DNA of 64,000 nucleotides, taken from assembly GCA_014898415.1 (NCBI GenBank), contig RCTD01000006.1, positions 1,674,001-1,738,000 of the forward strand, read 5' to 3'. Positions 12,641 to 24,149 of this stretch are shown piece by piece. The position numbers and the translations under genes were made by a program. Each line of letters begins with the position of its first letter. Position 1 is the first letter of the stretch. This DNA is from Stromatinia cepivora. Taxonomy: Eukaryota; Ascomycota; Leotiomycetes; Helotiales; Sclerotiniaceae. The notes beneath the pieces are model-generated. The model saw only the letters and a list, made by a program, of their open reading frames with translations, did no database searches and was not told the origin of the DNA.

Positions 12641-13109
12641 ATTTCAGGTATTCCGACCTCGTCGGTGGCCGTTCGAATTTACCCTTTCCCTTTCACGGTT
12701 CGCGCGGCGCGACAAACGATCCCAAAATTATTTATCTAATTATTTTAAGTTGTGCTCATGCGCAGAATGGGTTGTTTGAATTCGAATGATTTTTAGCAGG
12801 AGTGTTCTTTCATCTGCGAAAAGCAAGCTTAAAGAAGGGAAGTAAGATGGTTCGCTGATTCCATAGAGTATTTGCACCAATACTGCACATATGAGGCGTA
12901 AAACGTGGGGTGGAAGCCTTGTCTTCAGGAGGTCAGAATTGTAGCAATTGATTTAATAATTTACAAATGATTGTAATTATATGTGACTAAGATCACAAGA
13001 TCAAAATAAATATATGTGAATTGAAATGTGTTTTATCTGAAAAAAGATTGAATAATCCAGTGGAGATAATGTAGGAAACTAAGTGAATTTATTACAATGG
13101 GGGTAGAGA

Positions 13110-13205
13110 GAAAGGTGAAAGGTGTAGGATGGATGGATGATGGATGATGGATGATGGATGTATGGATGGATGTATGTATGATGGATGGATGTATGTATGG
13201 GTCGA
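13110..13205. repeat. Imperfect (GGAT)n microsatellite
   Basis: Repeated ggatggatg and gatgtatg units with interruptions over about 95 bp; read directly from the sequence. Confidence 0.85.
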
Positions 13206-15585
13206 GCCTTGGTCATGGCTTTGGAAGGATGGGGGGAGAGACCCATTGAATGACCTAAGCTTCTTTTGCTTTGATTCCAGTTTACCCGCTCTCCGAATGA
13301 ACTATGATATGATATGAAGCTAAGAGAAGAAGCTGGAGAGGTTAGAAAAAGAAGATTTAGATTTATTGGTAAAAGTGGAATTTTTGAATGATTAGTGAAC
13401 AATACGGGTATCTATCTCAAAGTCTATCTAGCATCGCAAAATCGCAAAACCAACCAACACCTACTCTCAATATAAACCATCCGCTTTGATCTTCTGTGGA
13501 ATTCGAGTTGATACACGAATGAAGAATGCCATTTACCGCCTAGATCAGCTAACTCTTGGGTCATCCTATATCATTCCAAAATGTATATATTCGGTTCGAC
13601 AGTTACAACCTGATGCCTTTTTACCATATATTGTCATCTTCTAGACTTTCTGTACCTGCACCCTTAAATTAAAAGGAAGGTGTTCAAGCTGTACCACAAG
13701 CCAAGCATCCTTTGGCTTGGAAACCAAGTAGAGGAAGGTCGAAGAAAGCTGCAGTCCCCGATGCAAGAAAAAGCCACCGTCTACAATAAACAGCCTTTGC
13801 ATCTGCAGGATCCAAATTTCAAACGTCGATACGGTACGCCCATTCGCATGCTTGCATATACAGAGTACACTTGTTTATATAGCTTACTTCTCAAAGCTTC
13901 TTTCTCATCTCCTTCGGAAAGATCAATATATATATCCCCTTTCTCTATCCAACTCGCCATATTTCCCAGCTCGTCATATTTCTCTTAATCTTACCACATT
14001 ACCACACCTACCTCCCTCGTAAAACGTCAAGGATCAGGGTCATGCACCCGTCAACATCCTTTCCCACCACGTTATTTCGAGGTTCCTATGATTCCATTTG
14101 GGATCAGACTGTGGGGTCAATTGGACATCCAGGTTTACCCTCAATATCCAACCAATAAAAGTGTCCAAGTTTCCACTGCACAGGCTGCACAGGCTGCACT
14201 AAAACGGTTTTATATATAAAAGGATGTGTGTGCATTCGGAATGGTATAGGAACCGGGGTTTCATGTTTGTTAGAAGTCGTATATATTTAGAGCTTGGGGG
14301 GGTGAAGCATTACATACAAGAACGGAACTCCTCGACCGAAAAACATCCAATCCCATTTCCATCCAACCCTCCACGGGCCCGGATATATACAGTGGCATAT
14401 GATGCCTCCTAGAATGGGATAAAAGAGAAGATGACGATAATCCAACAGTTGGAGTACATTCATTTAATTTCCAAGCTAATCTTTCTACAAGGACAAGAGC
14501 TTACGTGCCTTTTATTTTCTTACTCGTCGCATTTTTTACTTGCATTGTGTAACTGTGTTGCTTGCACATTCAATCCTTCAATTAATCCATTATACATATT
14601 AGAATGATAATAGCGATAATAATCCAAAAAATAATAATATATATATATATATATCTTTCATCTTCGCACAAAAAGTTCTTTTCAATGCAACCTCGGAACC
14701 TCACTAGAACGGTCAATCTTTCTAGAAAGGTGATATGCAGTGTCTATCAACGGTTTCCTACCGCTGTAACGCTGCACATCAAATCAACCATCACATTGCA
14801 TATGCTTCTAACTCTATATACACAAGATCGGCAACATCAAATCAAATATGGATATTTTGCTAATTCCACTGTTGTCTGCATTCGCTTCGAGTATGTATGG
14901 AGTACAAGCAGTGAGTAGGTATGTACCCATTAATATTCCCTAGATCCTCGGACATTCTATTCATTCTATATCTTCTATTCATCCATTCCACTTCACTTAA
15001 TAAACACTGATTTTATAAATCAGATAAAGATAAATAGACACAAGACGAGAGAGATACTTACTCGTGTTTCCATCTACTTATCCCAAACAGCCATACAACT
15101 CCAACTCCTCCTCCGAGTCAACTTCACACCCCTCACCACTCACCGCTCAAAAAACACAACAGAACCCCAATCTCCAATCTCCAATTTCCAAACAAACAAA
15201 ATTTTATCCCCCTCCCCCACCCACCCAAAAAAATACCTCACACACCTACCTGTACCTTCCCTTTCTAGAAATTTATACCTTCGGCTACAGAGGGGGAACC
15301 AAACCATCGGGTTCATTACCCGGGACCATCCGCCTGCCACTTATTGTTATGTGCTATATATTATATATTAGTACTATATGCAGAATCCAGATAGGAAGGA
15401 GTTGATGTGGGAGGTGGGAGTTTGGGAGGGGTTTGGTAGTTGGTAGGTTGGTATGTGAGATGGGAGTTGCGTTGATATATTTTCACTGCTTATACACACG
15501 CACAGAGAGAGACAAAATTTCATTATTGACTACCTAGGTATACATGGGTATATATCTATGTATGTATATATATATATATATTTAA

Positions 15586-15650
15586 AATCAAATCAAATCA
15601 AATCAAATCAAATCAAATCAAATCAAATCAAATCAAATCAAATCAAATCA
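15586..15650. repeat. (AATCA)n pentanucleotide array
   Basis: Thirteen near-perfect copies of AATCA directly after an AT dinucleotide run (15560-15580), about 120 bp left of the transposon end. Confidence 0.95.
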
Positions 15651-15774
15651 TACACCAAGACCAAAACTAAGGGAATCATATAATTAATTAAATATCTACT
15701 GATATTTTTCTCGAAAAAAATAGATTGGTAGGTATTCAATCTATACGTATTTCGTGTTTATTACAGGAGAAGTA

Positions 15775-17626
15775 ACGTGGTTTATCACCGAGTGGATCAT
15801 ATCACCGAGTGGATCACTTTCACCTCAATTTATATCTTTCTCTTTCAACATGTGTTTTATCAATCAATTAAAATGCAATCGAATAATAAAGAAATTCGAA
15901 TATTTTTAGCCATTGAGATTATTCAAAAAGACAAAAAATTTAGTATTCGAAAAGTTGTTAAACTATATAATTTATTATATACAATACTCAATTACAGAAT
16001 AAATAGTTTTATTCCCTATATCGAAATTCGAGCGAATTATTATAAGGTTATAGAATTAAAAGAAGAAATGATTGTTTAATATATATTCGATATAAATTTA
16101 AAAGGATTTTCATTTAAATTGAAAAATATGGAAGATATAGCGAATTATATTTTTGAATTGAAGGGTGCAAAGTGTGTTGGGAAGTTTTGAATGTATTGAT
16201 TCATAAAGTATCGAATTGAATTAAAGATATGTTTTAATTGTGTTTATAATTTTCAAAGAGTTTTTTGTAAAGATTTTAAATTTATTGAAAAATAATTTTG
16301 ATTAATTGTAAATATACAAGCGAAATATGGTATTTTGGATGATGATTTTTATAATTTCGATGAAATAGGTTTTATGATAGGGATTATAAGTGTAGTAATA
16401 ATTGTTATTAGTGCTGAAAGATATAGTAAAAGTAAATTAGTATAGTTAGGCAATCGAGAATGAATTATAATAATAATATACAGAAATGGGGAGGGTGAAA
16501 TTATTCTTTTATTTCTAATGGTTCAAGGATAGGTTTATCTCTTCAATTGGTATATCGAAATCAATCTTTTTATAGAATGGGCTATTAAACTTATATTTAA
16601 TGGATGGATAAATAATAAGATAGGATTGGAATAGTTAAAGTATTTTGATAAGTATATAATTCATTGAAGAAAGGGCAAATATCGAATGCTAATATTGAAT
16701 GGATACAAAAATTATGAATCAATAGTTTTTCAATTATATTGTAAAGTAAATGATATTATATATTTATATTTATTATTGTATTCAAATTATTTAATTTAGT
16801 TATTTGATGTTGGCTGTTTTAGTAATCTGAAATATTTATATAATAATCAAATTGATAGATTTATTAAGGTATATATCAATTATATTTCGAAAATTGAATT
16901 TTTTATAACTTTTAAAACTATATACAAAGAATCAATCATTTCTTAGAATATGAAATCAGGGTTTCGAAGAATAGATTTAATACTATTTAATCTTGAAACT
17001 ATATTTTCGAAATTAGATATTCGAATTTGTATACTTACTCCCTCCTTTTTTAATCTAGATCAATGAATCTTTCAAATCCCTTGCAATCCAATTGAAGTTC
17101 TTTTTTAATCAACTTTAATGAAATCTTGAATAATCTGTTATCAATTAAACTTCTTTATATTTATATTCAAGATTGTATTAATTTTAATTAAAGGTACAAA
17201 AAGATTAATTTATAAAAATATACTTTTGATTATAGAGATTTGTATACTTCGGAAGGTAAATGAAGTATTAAATAAGTATCAATGTATGAAAAAAACTTAA
17301 TTACATTAAGGAGAAGTGTTTATTGAATAAAAGACTTTTGATATATTATTTTAATAAAATGTTGATATTCAGATTCAATACGATGAATATCAAAAAGGGG
17401 GGAATTCTAATAGGGAAGTATCTTTTAATCGATATTGTAGTAAATATGAAAAGATAGGTTATAATGTAAGAATTTGTCAAAATAATATAATAGATCCTAG
17501 ATTATTAGATTCTTAATAGTTTCAATCAATTGATTCAATTGTTATTGAATAATATAGAATTGAAAATGTAAATTGAGGTGAAAGTGATCTATTCGGTGAT
17601 ATGATCCACTCGGTGATAAACCACGT
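15775..17626. mobile_element. Degenerate pogo/Fot1-type DNA transposon with 58-bp terminal inverted repeats
   Basis: The ends are inverted copies: 15775-15832 and 17569-17626, both starting ACGTGGTTTATCACCGAG, with two G-to-A differences over about 58 bp. Each end is flanked by the dinucleotide TA (15773-15774, 17627-17628), the target duplication expected of Tc1/mariner-pogo elements. The terminal repeat itself contains a tandem pair of the 16-base word ATCACCGAGTGGATCA, probably double transposase sites. The 1852 bp length fits Fot1-like elements. The interior is extremely AT-rich and carries a ruined transposase reading frame, consistent with RIP. Certain as an inverted-repeat element; family assigned from the transposase remnants. 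Confidence 0.92.
15873..17517 (+). pseudogene. Transposase remnant (pogo/Fot1 family, DDE superfamily), inactivated by point mutation
   Basis: From the ATG at 15873 the frame gives an N-terminal helix-turn-helix typical of Fot1/pogo transposases (SNNKEIRIFLAIEIIQKDKK, then RKVVKLYN..YTILNYRIN), and breaks at a TAA after about 68 codons. Beyond it, fragments remain in order: AKYGILDDDFYNFDE-GFM near 16320 (around the first catalytic Asp region), LGNREW near 16450, and near 17430 a C-terminal knuckle-like CSKY..GYN..ICQ where family members have a CCHC-type pattern. Many stops fall where a CAA, CAG or CGA codon would be expected, as C-to-T change produces. No functional protein can be made. Boundaries are approximate. 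Confidence 0.85.
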
Positions 17627-18719
17627 TATATGAATTCTCGATTTAGATTCAGATTTAGATTCGGATATCCAGATTAGATAATATCGAATAACATCCAAAA
17701 AAAAAAAGAGCTCCAGAGACAAAATTAAAATCAAATCATAGTTAATCATAACAGTTCTATCAATCAGAGTTACCTACTGTAGGTATATCCACTAATTTTC
17801 TTCTCTCGAGTTTTCTTCAGCAATCAGCTAACATTCAAGCAGCTAGTGTATTTTGTTATTTTAATTTGAGCGTCCATAACCTCAAGCTAGGTAGCTTCAA
17901 GCCAACGTCAATGTAAACGTTATATGCACTACGCACTACTGCTAGTGAAGTTCTGGCATACATACATACATGCACCATCTATCTATCATTTCATACCCCA
18001 TCCCATCCCTTTTTTTTGTCTCCTAAAAGACATCGCTTAACACATCCCCTCTCATTCATTTCCCGCTCTGTTCTGCTATCGTATCCATCATTCACCTCTC
18101 TCCGCTTTTGTAACCCATTCCTGTACACACATAACAACTCTCTCATTTCCTTTTTACCGCCCCTCTTCCATTTCCACTTTCCCCGTCCACTTTCCCCGTC
18201 CACTCTCCCCGCCTCCACCCCTATAATAAAGACACGTTCATGAACCGACGAAAAAGAAAGAAAGGATCGCATTAAAACCACTAATCCCCATCCAATGCAC
18301 CGCCATTCCGCCCCTAGAGGAATACCGCAAAAGTCCTCAAAAAACAAAATCAAAAGTCGAACCTCGACTTAACGCCACGCCACCCCGCTTCATCAATAAA
18401 ATTCTCTTTTTACAGTTTGCGTTGCCTTCCACGCCTCATCATCTTCTCTCTTTCGGCTTCCCTAGCCCCAAATTACGAAAAGATCGGTAAAAATGTTCAA
18501 CTCCATGCAAAATGAATGTCACCTCCAGCCCACCACCCTCATATAATGTAGGTATTGTAACAAGATGAAGAAAAAGTCTCAAAAAGAGAGAGAAAAAAAA
18601 AGGCATATTCGCATCTTCCCGTAAAGTAATTATCTCTCACTCGAGTTCGTGCGCCTATGCATGCATGCTTGAAACCATTTATGTCGTTGTCCCATCCCAT
18701 TTATCCTAGGCAAAATATA
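17627..18719. other. Spacer between the transposon and the 3' end of MED14
   Basis: AT-rich next to the element, becoming CT-rich near 18000-18250. The only longer ORFs (75-120 codons, 17991-18353 on both strands) are low-complexity and overlap each other. Part of it must be the MED14 3' UTR. Confidence 0.55.
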
Positions 18720-21700
18720 CTAATCGATTTCCACCACTTCTCTCTTGGCCGCCCTTGGGTTCATGCCTTGACTGGAAGGTTTTCTCTTCAGCATATTCTG
18801 ATTTATATTCAGGTTCATGTTCATGTTCATGTTCATGTTCATGTTCATGTTCATGTTCATGTTCATGTTCATGTTCATGTTCATGTTTGGAGCTGGCATG
18901 CGTTGTTGTCCTTTGCCACTTCCTTGACTTTGTGAATGGTTCTGAGAATGTGCCGGCGTAGGTAATTGTAACTGTTTCTGTTGTTGAAGATGTGAAGATT
19001 GTTGTCCTTGTGACCCTATAGCTTGTGCCTGCATTCTGGCTTGAGATTGTTGCGAAGGCTGCAAAACAAGGTCCTCCGGGGAAAGATCTCGCATTACTGC
19101 ATCGACTTTCTCCAGGCAGATTTCAATACCACGATTACGGCCAACGGCACTGGTACGCATGCCTTTCCAGTCATCATCTCCCGGCGAGTCCCACACAGAT
19201 TTCAAATGGGCATCAATTCCATCATCTGGTAGTACTTCCCCTTTTCCGCCCCTGTCAGTCTTTTCGGTACGACGCACAAGCCACCACGGTTTTTGCTTTC
19301 GATGACACATTTTGATCTCAAATGAGACTTTTCGTGGAGGCGTATTTGGAGTGCTTGACTTGAATATGTAACGAAGGTTGAACCACTCGAAAGCTCTGAC
19401 GAATACGAACACTTCACCTTTATCATGAAGAGGGGCCCAGGCATCTTCTATGGTTTCGAAAGCCCGCAAAGAATAGAGAGTTTGTGGAAGTAGAGTTGTG
19501 ACTGCATCGAAACCCCCCTTCGGAATGTTCAAAACTTTGTCCAAGGCATCCAAAACACGTATATGTGGGTTACCCATCTCTAAAGTAAGTTTCATTTTGC
19601 CTTCAACCAAGCCTAAACTGACCACCGCTTTATATGAACGAGTTTTTGCCTTATCTGCATCCATATCCGATCCTGTCTGGGCTGCTGGCGGCATCCCATA
19701 AGAAAATGTGATTTCTTGTAATGAAATAGTGTCGCATTTGATATGCTTTTCATGTTTGCGGAGAACCGCAGTACAAGAAATAAGCCGCTCAACCTGAAAC
19801 AAACGCTCAGTCAGAGCTGGAATTATCGATTCGCCAACTTGAGACCGCAATCTGAAAGCAATCTCTCCTGTTTGGGCCTTAAAAGCAATATCTTTATCTA
19901 TCTTTTCGTTTAGGACCGAAAGAGCCGGAATGGGTACTGCCATGCGCGCGACCGTGACTAATACAGCCTTCTGCTCCAGCTTATGGCTAATGCTTTGTGG
20001 ATCATCAACTGGTGACTGAGGTGGTAATGGTAGTGCGGGGCACGGCTCCAGCCCCTGAAAAGTAAGTTTTAGGAAATCTTTCGCCCAGGTTTTCTGTGCC
20101 GCAGGTTTCGCCCTGGCTGAGAACAGTTCAGAAATATGTATCCATATTGAAGGGAGCTTAACCGGCGAAGGTAGGCCAGTTTGTCGAATAGTATGATGGA
20201 TGCGTCTATCATGAAGAGCTTTGAGATTAGTATACTGCGAGATGAGCCCTCCAGCGAAAATATGAAGAGTAGACATGAATACGTAAGAGGGTGTTGGCGA
20301 GACGGCTCTGATCGGTATGAGGATAGAGGTTATGACTTTGACGCCTGTCGGTTGTTTCGATCTACATTCGTCAGCATGAGAATCTGATGCGGTCGACGAT
20401 ACATACATTTGAAATAGCCACCAACTCTCCCCACTCATACCCAATGTAACGGCAACAAGCCAATCCTCCTGCCATCCAGGTCTCCTAAACCAAGTGATTT
20501 GTTTTGTGTCTTTGGGAATTTTCTGCTTCAGATCTTCTCGTAATATTCCAGGATTGTCAGCCCTCCTCCATCCAACACTAGTCCCAAGGATTATGAGCTC
20601 TTCGGATATCGCTAGACATCGGAGATTTTCGATATTGTAATGAGCATCCATAGCAGGGTCTCTGTCCAGACTATTGAGCTTATTCTGTGAGGAGGTAATT
20701 ATCCGAGATGCTGGACTGAATATGAAAATTCCTGTGACCGGTTCTATGGTAATTGATACATGCTGTTTCTCTGTCAATTGCACTCCGAGTACAGATTCCT
20801 TTGGCTCAGTCTTAGATGTGTGTAATGATAAGGACGCCTCGCGATTCGCAAATATAGGTTCAGCAGCCAAATTGTTATGTGTTGAACTCAAGATGTGATT
20901 GACATGCATTGCAATGACAGTCTTTAAGAGTTGTTCGGCCGAGATGTTGACCGTATCGAATGGAATATCCACATCTTTGACTTCTTTTGAATCCCGAAAC
21001 CATCTTATAAAGAGTCGACTTGTCGTTCTAGGATCATGGTACCCATCCTTTCTCCGTCCACTGTGTACTCCTAAAATTATCCAGCTTCGTGGTCCATTTT
21101 TCTTGTATCTATCCAACCAATACTGGATACATAGTGCCCGATGAAGTGGTTCAACCTTAACACCATCAATCCAAGTACTTCTAGAGAGTTCAACCGCTTG
21201 TCTCCTAAACTCGCTAATCTTATGGGTTAACACCATCTCATGCAGGTAAGTATAGCAACCAGATAGGCCATCTTTCTCCAACGCCGCATTGACTTTGCTC
21301 TCTATGTGGAATTGGTGCCGAGGTGGCAATTCTCTAAGAGAGGGAGAGAACAGAAATCGAAAGTCGATGAACCAAAATTGTGACTCCTGATCCTCATCTG
21401 CAATAGTCAGGTCGATTTCAAACTCCCCGGCCACTTTGAACGTCACACGACCAGATTTTATTGTATAATCTTTGAATTGCAAGGGGAGCTTATCGTACTC
21501 GTGAAGGTTCAGGCGAATGGACAGTAGAGTATTCAATTTTTCTAAGGATTTGAGTATCTCTTTGGAAGTCATTGGAGGTGGAGCAATATAGCTAAGCTAG
21601 TATATGTTAGCGTCGCCTACAGAATTTGAGCAAAAGACTCACGTCTGGCATCCAATTGGCTTTCCCAGTTGATAAAACTTCTACTGCAGTTTTTAGATCA

Positions 21701-22383
21701 GGACTCGGTGAATCTATGTCGCATAGTTTCTTCTTTACGTCACCAATATGTGATAAAATAATATTGTATAGTCCTCGTTTGTGAATCAGATGGACATTCA
21801 AGTCAATAATTTTGCTAACTTGATCGGCTTTTCGACTCCAGTCCAGTAGAACCAGTTGCTTAACCCAACGACTATGCTGAGTTTGAGCAAAGTCTAGCAA
21901 GCTCACCTTCTTATTCACATTATCATTAGAAGTATCATCTTCTTTGTTGATATGAGATGAGCTCCCGTTGATCGCTGACTGGGGCGTTGGCATATTTGCC
22001 AATTTTGAGATCTCCCGCCTTAATTCATTATGAGTTGATTGTGCCAATCGGTTCAAAAGCTCCGTTAAGGATAGGAAGTTGAATGTGATATGCTCGACTT
22101 CGGGTGGAAGGTCATGTATACGATCGAGAATATCCTTTGGAATTGGTTCCTCCCCAGAGTTCTGCTGTCGCGCTGGGCCATCTGTGAAACTCCCATTTAT
22201 TCCATTAGGAACAGCTGGACTAATCGGTGTCATATTCTGCTGAGGCTCAAATCGTGCCTGACTTTTGTCCCGTCCCTTCTCGGAAGCTTTTGCTTCACCA
22301 TTGGTACCATTGGAGTGTCGATCTCTGTCGTGGTTGGTATGCGACCCATTCCTACTCGCGCTATCCATGATGACGCCAGGCAT
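18720..22383 (-). CDS. RGR1/MED14: Mediator of RNA polymerase II transcription subunit 14
   Basis: Backbone subunit of the Mediator complex, linking head, middle and tail modules in the nucleus. Exons are 22383-21643 and 21596-18720 around a 46-nt intron (gtgagt..tag); the sum is 1206 codons, so 1205 residues, close to other fungal Med14. The N-terminal part (ELLNRLAQSTHNELRREI; KVSLLDFAQTQHSRWVKQLV; KADQVSKIIDLNVHLI) is the conserved Med14 signature that continues past the intron as LSYIAPPPMTSKEILKSLEKL and RLNLHEYDKLP. An acidic/Ser-Asn-rich N-terminus precedes it. The C-terminus is low-complexity: Gln-rich, then about 13 Met-Asn repeats from a hexanucleotide array, then a basic KRKPSS/RAAKRE patch that could be nuclear-targeting. 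I chose the first ATG in the open frame; the frame is open upstream to about 22570 with no ATG, so an extra 5' exon is possible. Confidence 0.93.
18813..18887. repeat. (GTTCAT)n hexanucleotide array inside MED14
   Basis: About twelve perfect GTTCAT units. In the MED14 frame (minus strand, ATGAAC) this gives a Met-Asn dipeptide run near the C-terminus; on the plus strand it gives spurious Val-His and Cys-Ser ORFs. Confidence 0.97.
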
Positions 22384-24149
22384 AGTATCTCGCCCTCGCT
22401 CACCTACCAAACCACCTCCTCCTTGCGACACACCCGCAGCAGCCCCCTCTTCAACTTTCTTACGGTCTATCGACTCTATCTTGGCTGTCGATATAGTATT
22501 TGGATATTCGAGCCTTTGGGGAGGGGCTCCAGGAGCAAAGTCGCATGCGCTACCTCGGAGAATTCAGGAACATGTGCGCAATAAACCCTAAGAGCCTTTT
22601 TCCTAGTAGTCGAAGCTCAATTTCAATATCTTATTAGACGTGGTGACAATTGTCAAAAGCTCTTTGTAGGGTTAAAAATGCACAGCGCGACCTTGCATGA
22701 AAGGATGGCTGGGTCTCTTTTATGGGGTACGACTCGAGTTTTGTAATAATTTAGACAGGTCAGATCGGTAATATTTTAACATGCGCCTGATCGTGAACAA
22801 ATAATTTGGAGGATGATTTGTGGTTGGTTGTTAAAGAAGGTTTTGATTTTCTATGATGGACTGTTCTCCAATCTACTGTATGGAAATCAAAGAAACAATC
22901 AACACAACTGGGCTGGCTGCTTTCCTTGGAATTGAATTGCAGATGGATGTACTAGGCTAAATTGAATTTAGTCTTAGCAAATCGGAGCAGATTAGTCATG
23001 TGATCTTGAATGGATATAATTCTACGGTTCTAATTGGCGTATCCTGATACCGGTACTGTGGTCAAAAGAGAAGATAAAAGATAAAGATGATGATGAATTG
23101 GAAGAGAAGGAAAGGAAAGGAAGAAGGAAAGGAAAGGAAGAAGGAAAGGAAAGGAAGAAAGGAAGGAAAGGATAGAAAAGTAGAGTATGGGAAACATAAA
23201 AAATGGTAAGGCAAAGGAAAAGGCTGAAATGATTCACAATTTTTCCTTGGGTAAGCAATATCAGGTTAGGTCTAGGTATTGAAACATTGCTATTTGAAAT
23301 CTTCTTTGCCTTTGTTGTTTGTTGTTTGTAAGACTCTAGCTTCACAAAGAACAATCATCATGGTTCAATGACAATAAGAAAATAGGTATGAGGTCTGAGG
23401 AGGTAGGTAAAATCCTATAAGAACATTGCACCCACCTGCATAGCAAACAAATATGATATTTAGGTAGTTATCCATATCTGAGTTATATACATATCTACCT
23501 ACTATTCAATTTTTTGGTCTTCTTCTTTCTTCTTCTTCTGTTTCCTCTTCTTCTTCTTCTTCTTCTTCTTCTTCTTCTTCTTCTTCTTCTTCTTCTTCTT
23601 TCTTCTTCTTCTGTTTCCTCTTCTCTTCCTTTTCTTCTTTCCCCTCCCCTTCTCCCTCCTCACCTCCTCCTTAGCTCATTTGACTCAAAAGATGTTGAAA
23701 AGTGGTGCTGCTGAATGCCGAATGCCCCTGTTTTATTTCCACCCAGGTTAAAGCGTCTATCTCGTCACTTGTGCTTGTTTCTGAATAAAGTACGGACTTA
23801 CAACTACGGGTACGAATATCTTCTATGAATAACTAATAAACCCACCCTACCTTTCACTCTCACCTCCATTATCACTTAGGTATTCATATGTACAACAGAA
23901 CAGGTATGTAAAAAAAAATATTTTCGGAAAAAAAAAAAAAAAAAAGTCTTTGTTCTTTCCTTTCTCTCATCCATAACATACCTCATGTTATTTTGCTAAC
24001 TTTTATTGATTTATTTTTTTATTTGTAGTTACTGGAAAGAAGATGCTCAAAATCATCTTCACTATTAATAGGTAAAACTCCGCTTAGCATGATGTTCTAA
24101 ACGCCTATCGCTATTCACTGGTCCCCGAAATTACCTTATCCAGCGCGCA
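22384..24149. promoter_or_regulatory. Divergent intergenic region of MED14 and ATG22
   Basis: 1.77 kb between head-to-head starts at 22383 (-) and 24150 (+). It includes a GGAAA-type purine repeat (23095-23175) and a (TTC)n pyrimidine tract (23519-23640), and several poly-A runs (e.g. 23931-23945). The region 22384-22570 stays open in the MED14 frame. No gene is supported. Confidence 0.5.
23519..23640. repeat. (TTC)n microsatellite with a duplicated flank
   Basis: A TTC run flanked on both sides by the same word, ttcttcttctgtttcctcttc (first copy near 23530, second near 23602), suggesting expansion plus segmental duplication. Confidence 0.9.

Larger units (their letters stand above)
12641..15772. 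other. Intergenic spacer, repeat-rich
   Basis: Upstream side of the deubiquitinase gene, up to the transposon. It includes a GGAT/ATGG repeat (13110-13205), an (AT)n run (14630-14655) and an AATCA pentamer array. Several CT-rich and A-rich stretches resemble UTRs, but no ORF here has recognisable content. Confidence 0.55.

Noticed and set aside
15777..15872. Start of the 100-codon ORF inside the transposon end
   Set aside because: The first 32 codons are terminal inverted repeat; similarity to transposases begins at the Met encoded at 15873.
18657..18961. Plus-strand ORFs with Val-His and Cys-Ser repeats
   Set aside because: Antisense of the MED14 hexanucleotide array; Cys-Ser repeats are not a metallothionein.
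23514..23714. 66-codon poly-Leu ORF
   Set aside because: Translation of the TTC microsatellite; no start context or non-repetitive part.
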